A stretch of 64,000 bases of DNA, taken from assembly GCA_029863245.1 (NCBI GenBank), contig JAOTVV010000012.1, positions 30,692-94,691 on the forward strand. Direction: 5' to 3'. Shown here one piece after another: positions 62,059 through 64,000 of the stretch. Numbering within the stretch: position 1 is the first letter of the stretch; every line of letters begins with the position of its first letter. Both the position numbers and the translations under genes were made by a program. The stretch comes from Gemmatimonadota bacterium (GTDB taxonomy: Bacteria; Gemmatimonadota; Gemmatimonadetes; Gemmatimonadales; GWC2-71-9). The notes beneath the pieces are model-generated. The model saw only the letters and a list, made by a program, of their open reading frames with translations, had not been told where the DNA came from and did not search any database.

Positions 62059-63729
62059 ATGGCACGCTGGATGGCAACGGCCGGTCAGCGGCTGACGATT
62101 CTGCTGCTGGGGGCAACGATGACCGCGTGTGACCCCTCGGCCGACGTGGTGCTGACGCGTGGTGCCGTGTGGGCGGGCCCGGGGACGGCACGGCGCGGTG
62201 CCGGCGCCCCGACGGCCCTGGCGGTCCGGGGTGGAACGGTGCTGGCGGTAGGCAGTGACGAGGCGATCCTCCGGCTGGCCGGATCTCGGACCCGGCGCGT
62301 GGATCTTGCCGGTCGTCGGGTGGTCCCGGGTTTCCTGGATGCTCACACCCACTTCATCGCGGGGGGGTTCGAGCTCGCCGGAGTCCAGCTACGGGACGCG
62401 GCGACGCCAGCCGTGTTCGCTGGGCGGATCGGTGCGTTCGCCACCGGGCACCCGGGAGCGTGGGTCACCGGCGGGACGTGGGACCACGAGCTTTGGGGCG
62501 GAGAGCTGCCGCACCGCGATTGGATCGATTCGCTCACTCCTGAGTCCCCGGTCTTCGTGAGTCGTTTGGACGGGCACATGGGACTGGCAAACACGCGGGC
62601 GCTGGAGCTGGCCGGCGTGTCGGCCGCCACCCCCGACCCGCCTGGCGGCACGATCGTGCGCGACCCCGACGGGCGTCCGACCGGGATTCTGAAGGACGCC
62701 GCCCAATCGCTCGTCGCGGCGGTGATCCCCGAGCCGTCGGAGGAGGAGCTCGATGGGGCACTCGCGGCGGCCATCGCCCACGCCGTGGAACGTGGTGTCA
62801 CCACCATCACCGACATGGGGAGCTGGCGTGGTCTCGACACGTATCGGCGTGCCCGCGACCGGGGCGCCCTCCCCATCCGGGTCTACGCCGTGGTGCCGCT
62901 CGAAACACGCGATCGCCTGGTCCAGCTGATTGCAGGTGAGGGCCGGGGTGACGCCCAGCTGTTTTGGGGCGGCGTGAAGGCCTTTGTCGACGGATCCCTG
63001 GGCTCGACCACGGCCTGGTTCTACGCGCCGTATGCGGACGATCCCTCGACGGCCGGTCTCATGGTCACCGACACAGCCGAGCTAAGCGAGGCGATCCTGG
63101 ACGCCGACCGCCGCGGTCTCCAGTTGATCGTCCATGCCATCGGCGACCGCGCTAACGACTGGCTGCTCGAGACCTATGCCGCCGCCCGTGCCACGCACGG
63201 TGAGCGGGATCGGCGGGCGCGGATCGAGCATGCGCAGCACCTCACGCTTACTGCCATTCGGCGGATCGCCGCCGATGACGTGATCCCTTCCATGCAGCCG
63301 TACCACGCGATCGACGACGGACGGTGGGCCGGAAAGCGCATCGGTCCGGACCGCATTCGCACCACCTACGCGTTTCGGGCGCTGCTGGACGCCGGGGCCC
63401 GGCTGACGTTCGGGAGCGACTGGACCGTGGCGCCGCTCGACCCGTTGCTCGGGGTGTACGCGGCCGTCACGCGCCGCACGATCGACGGTGCCAACCCGGA
63501 CGGGTGGGTGCCCGAGCAGAAGATCACCGTGGAGGAGGCGATGACGGCCTATACGGCCGCCGGCGCCTATGCGGCCTTCAGGGAGAAGACGCTCGGCACG
63601 CTCGAGCCCGGGAAGTACGCGGATCTGGTGGTGCTGTCTGACGACATCTTCCGCATCGATCCCGCGGCGATCGCGACCGTGCGGGTGGACCTCACCATGG
63701 TGGGGGGTGAGGTGGTGTTCGAGAGGTAG
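62059..63729 (+). CDS. YtcJ-like amidohydrolase lipoprotein (556 aa)
   Basis: The ATG at 62059 is preferred over one 18 nt earlier, because GGAGGG lies 7 nt upstream and the signal follows directly (lipobox TAC, Cys about residue 23). The domains are an N-terminal beta-sandwich followed by the metal-dependent barrel. It has DAHTHF (HxH), SLDG-like VKAFVDGSLG, VHAIGDRAN, RIEHAQHL and FGSDW. The C-terminal cap LGTLEPGKYADLVVLSDD is typical. It probably hydrolyses a cyclic or N-substituted amide. It is independent of the 1097-2776 enzyme. Confidence 0.87.
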   Translation: MARWMATAGQRLTILLLGATMTACDPSADVVLTRGAVWAGPGTARRGAGAPTALAVRGGTVLAVGSDEAILRLAGSRTRRVDLAGRRVVPGFLDAHTHFIAGGFELAGVQLRDAATPAVFAGRIGAFATGHPGAWVTGGTWDHELWGGELPHRDWIDSLTPESPVFVSRLDGHMGLANTRALELAGVSAATPDPPGGTIVRDPDGRPTGILKDAAQSLVAAVIPEPSEEELDGALAAAIAHAVERGVTTITDMGSWRGLDTYRRARDRGALPIRVYAVVPLETRDRLVQLIAGEGRGDAQLFWGGVKAFVDGSLGSTTAWFYAPYADDPSTAGLMVTDTAELSEAILDADRRGLQLIVHAIGDRANDWLLETYAAARATHGERDRRARIEHAQHLTLTAIRRIAADDVIPSMQPYHAIDDGRWAGKRIGPDRIRTTYAFRALLDAGARLTFGSDWTVAPLDPLLGVYAAVTRRTIDGANPDGWVPEQKITVEEAMTAYTAAGAYAAFREKTLGTLEPGKYADLVVLSDDIFRIDPAAIATVRVDLTMVGGEVVFER

Positions 63730-63733
63730 GTCT

Positions 63734-63782
63734 GGAAGGGAAAAGGGAAGAGGGAAAAGGGAGGAGGGAAAGGGGAAGAGGG
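63734..63782 (+). repeat. 49-nt uninterrupted purine tract
   Basis: Every base from 63734 to 63782 is A or G on the plus strand, in units like GGGAAAA and GGGAAGA. It lies just after the amidohydrolase stop and before the serpin end. It may be a slippage product or a triplex-prone segment. Confidence 0.85.
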
Positions 63783-63855
63783 TTCGCTCGACACCTTCCC
63801 CTGTTTCCAATGCGCTTTCGCCCTTCTTCTCGTTCCCCCGAGCCGCTCCGTTCTC

Positions 63856-64000
63856 CTATGCTCCCGGATTCATCATCCTCCCCATGAACAGGATCGTGCC
63901 TGACAGGCGCTCACGGATGGCGAAGATGAACGGGCGGTCGACACGGATCACCGTCGGAACGCTCGTCACGCCCACCCCGACCGAGGTAACGGCCGCCGCC
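63856..64000 (-). CDS. serpin C-terminus (partial, 47 aa visible)
   Basis: The window ends inside the gene. The visible 47 residues contain an AAAVTSVGV hinge-like start of the reactive-centre loop, then the serpin signature VIRVDRPFIFAIRERLSGTI (matching the pattern x-D-R-P-F-x-F) and ILFMGRMMNPGA at the end. This is the most distinctive stretch in serpins, so the family call is firm although most of the protein is outside. The stop is TAG at 63856-63858. The alanine-rich hinge and small residues near the P1 region suggest an inhibitory type. Confidence 0.8.
   Translation of the reverse strand, partial: AAAVTSVGVGVTSVPTVIRVDRPFIFAIRERLSGTILFMGRMMNPGA

Overview
The window is a high-GC bacterial chromosome segment that is densely packed and almost entirely protein coding. 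The mix fits a Gemmatimonadota-like organism, or a related Gram-negative lineage rich in SusC/SusD proteins: a caa3-type oxidase, many lipoproteins with a lipobox, Tat-exported hydrolases, a SusC/SusD pair, two DUF4097 beta-repeat proteins, two DUF4382 lipoproteins, a bacterial SWIB-domain protein and a serpin. This is inferred from gene content only. No rRNA or marker phylogeny was available.

Left part (1-17.8 kb). A small lipoprotein gene comes first. A minus-strand operon follows (Tat amidase, repeat-rich envelope protein, Tat D-aminoacylase-like amidohydrolase), and then a DUF302 gene. The cytochrome c oxidase operon ctaC-ctaD-ctaE-ctaF has a near-consensus promoter at 6341-6369. It is followed by a small membrane protein and ctaB (heme O synthase). 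A DegP/HtrA protease and DnaK lie on the minus strand, and a rhomboid protease is divergent from dnaK. An OprO/OprP-like porin comes next.

Centre (18-38.6 kb). A translationally coupled purine-salvage operon (adenosine deaminase, NupC-like transporter, purine nucleoside phosphorylase) is followed by an M48 lipoprotein protease. Then come a minus-strand thiD/5'-nucleotidase pair, a TrmH-type methyltransferase with a prepilin peptidase, and an ECF sigma/anti-sigma pair leading two DUF4097 proteins. An HExxH lipoprotein, a DUF445 protein and an NhaC antiporter precede the conserved ffh-rpsP-rimM-trmD-rplS-rnhB translation cluster.

Right-centre (38.6-53.3 kb). A TPR protein and a sigma-54-type activator, two tandem DUF4382 lipoproteins and a lysine-rich SWIB protein lie on the minus strand. 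A tRNA-Lys(UUU) follows, whose 3' end is repeated in two further 125-bp-spaced copies, and next to it is a predicted three-way-junction element. A barrel-less plug protein is divergent from SusC/SusD, which is followed by four small envelope or lipoprotein genes, one of them another plug-like fragment.

Right end (53.3-64 kb). A MerA-like flavoprotein, a TVP38 membrane protein, an apparent internally deleted gene and two transferases form one coupled run. Three small unknown proteins lead into an MltD-like transglycosylase. Minus-strand holB-moaC-slt overlap by 4 nt at each junction. A YtcJ-like amidohydrolase lipoprotein follows paired palindromes. The window ends in the 3' end of a serpin gene. 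The most unusual structures are the tRNA-tail repeats and adjacent folded element (43.7-44.2 kb), the plug-only proteins around SusC/SusD, and the gene remnant at 55.5 kb.
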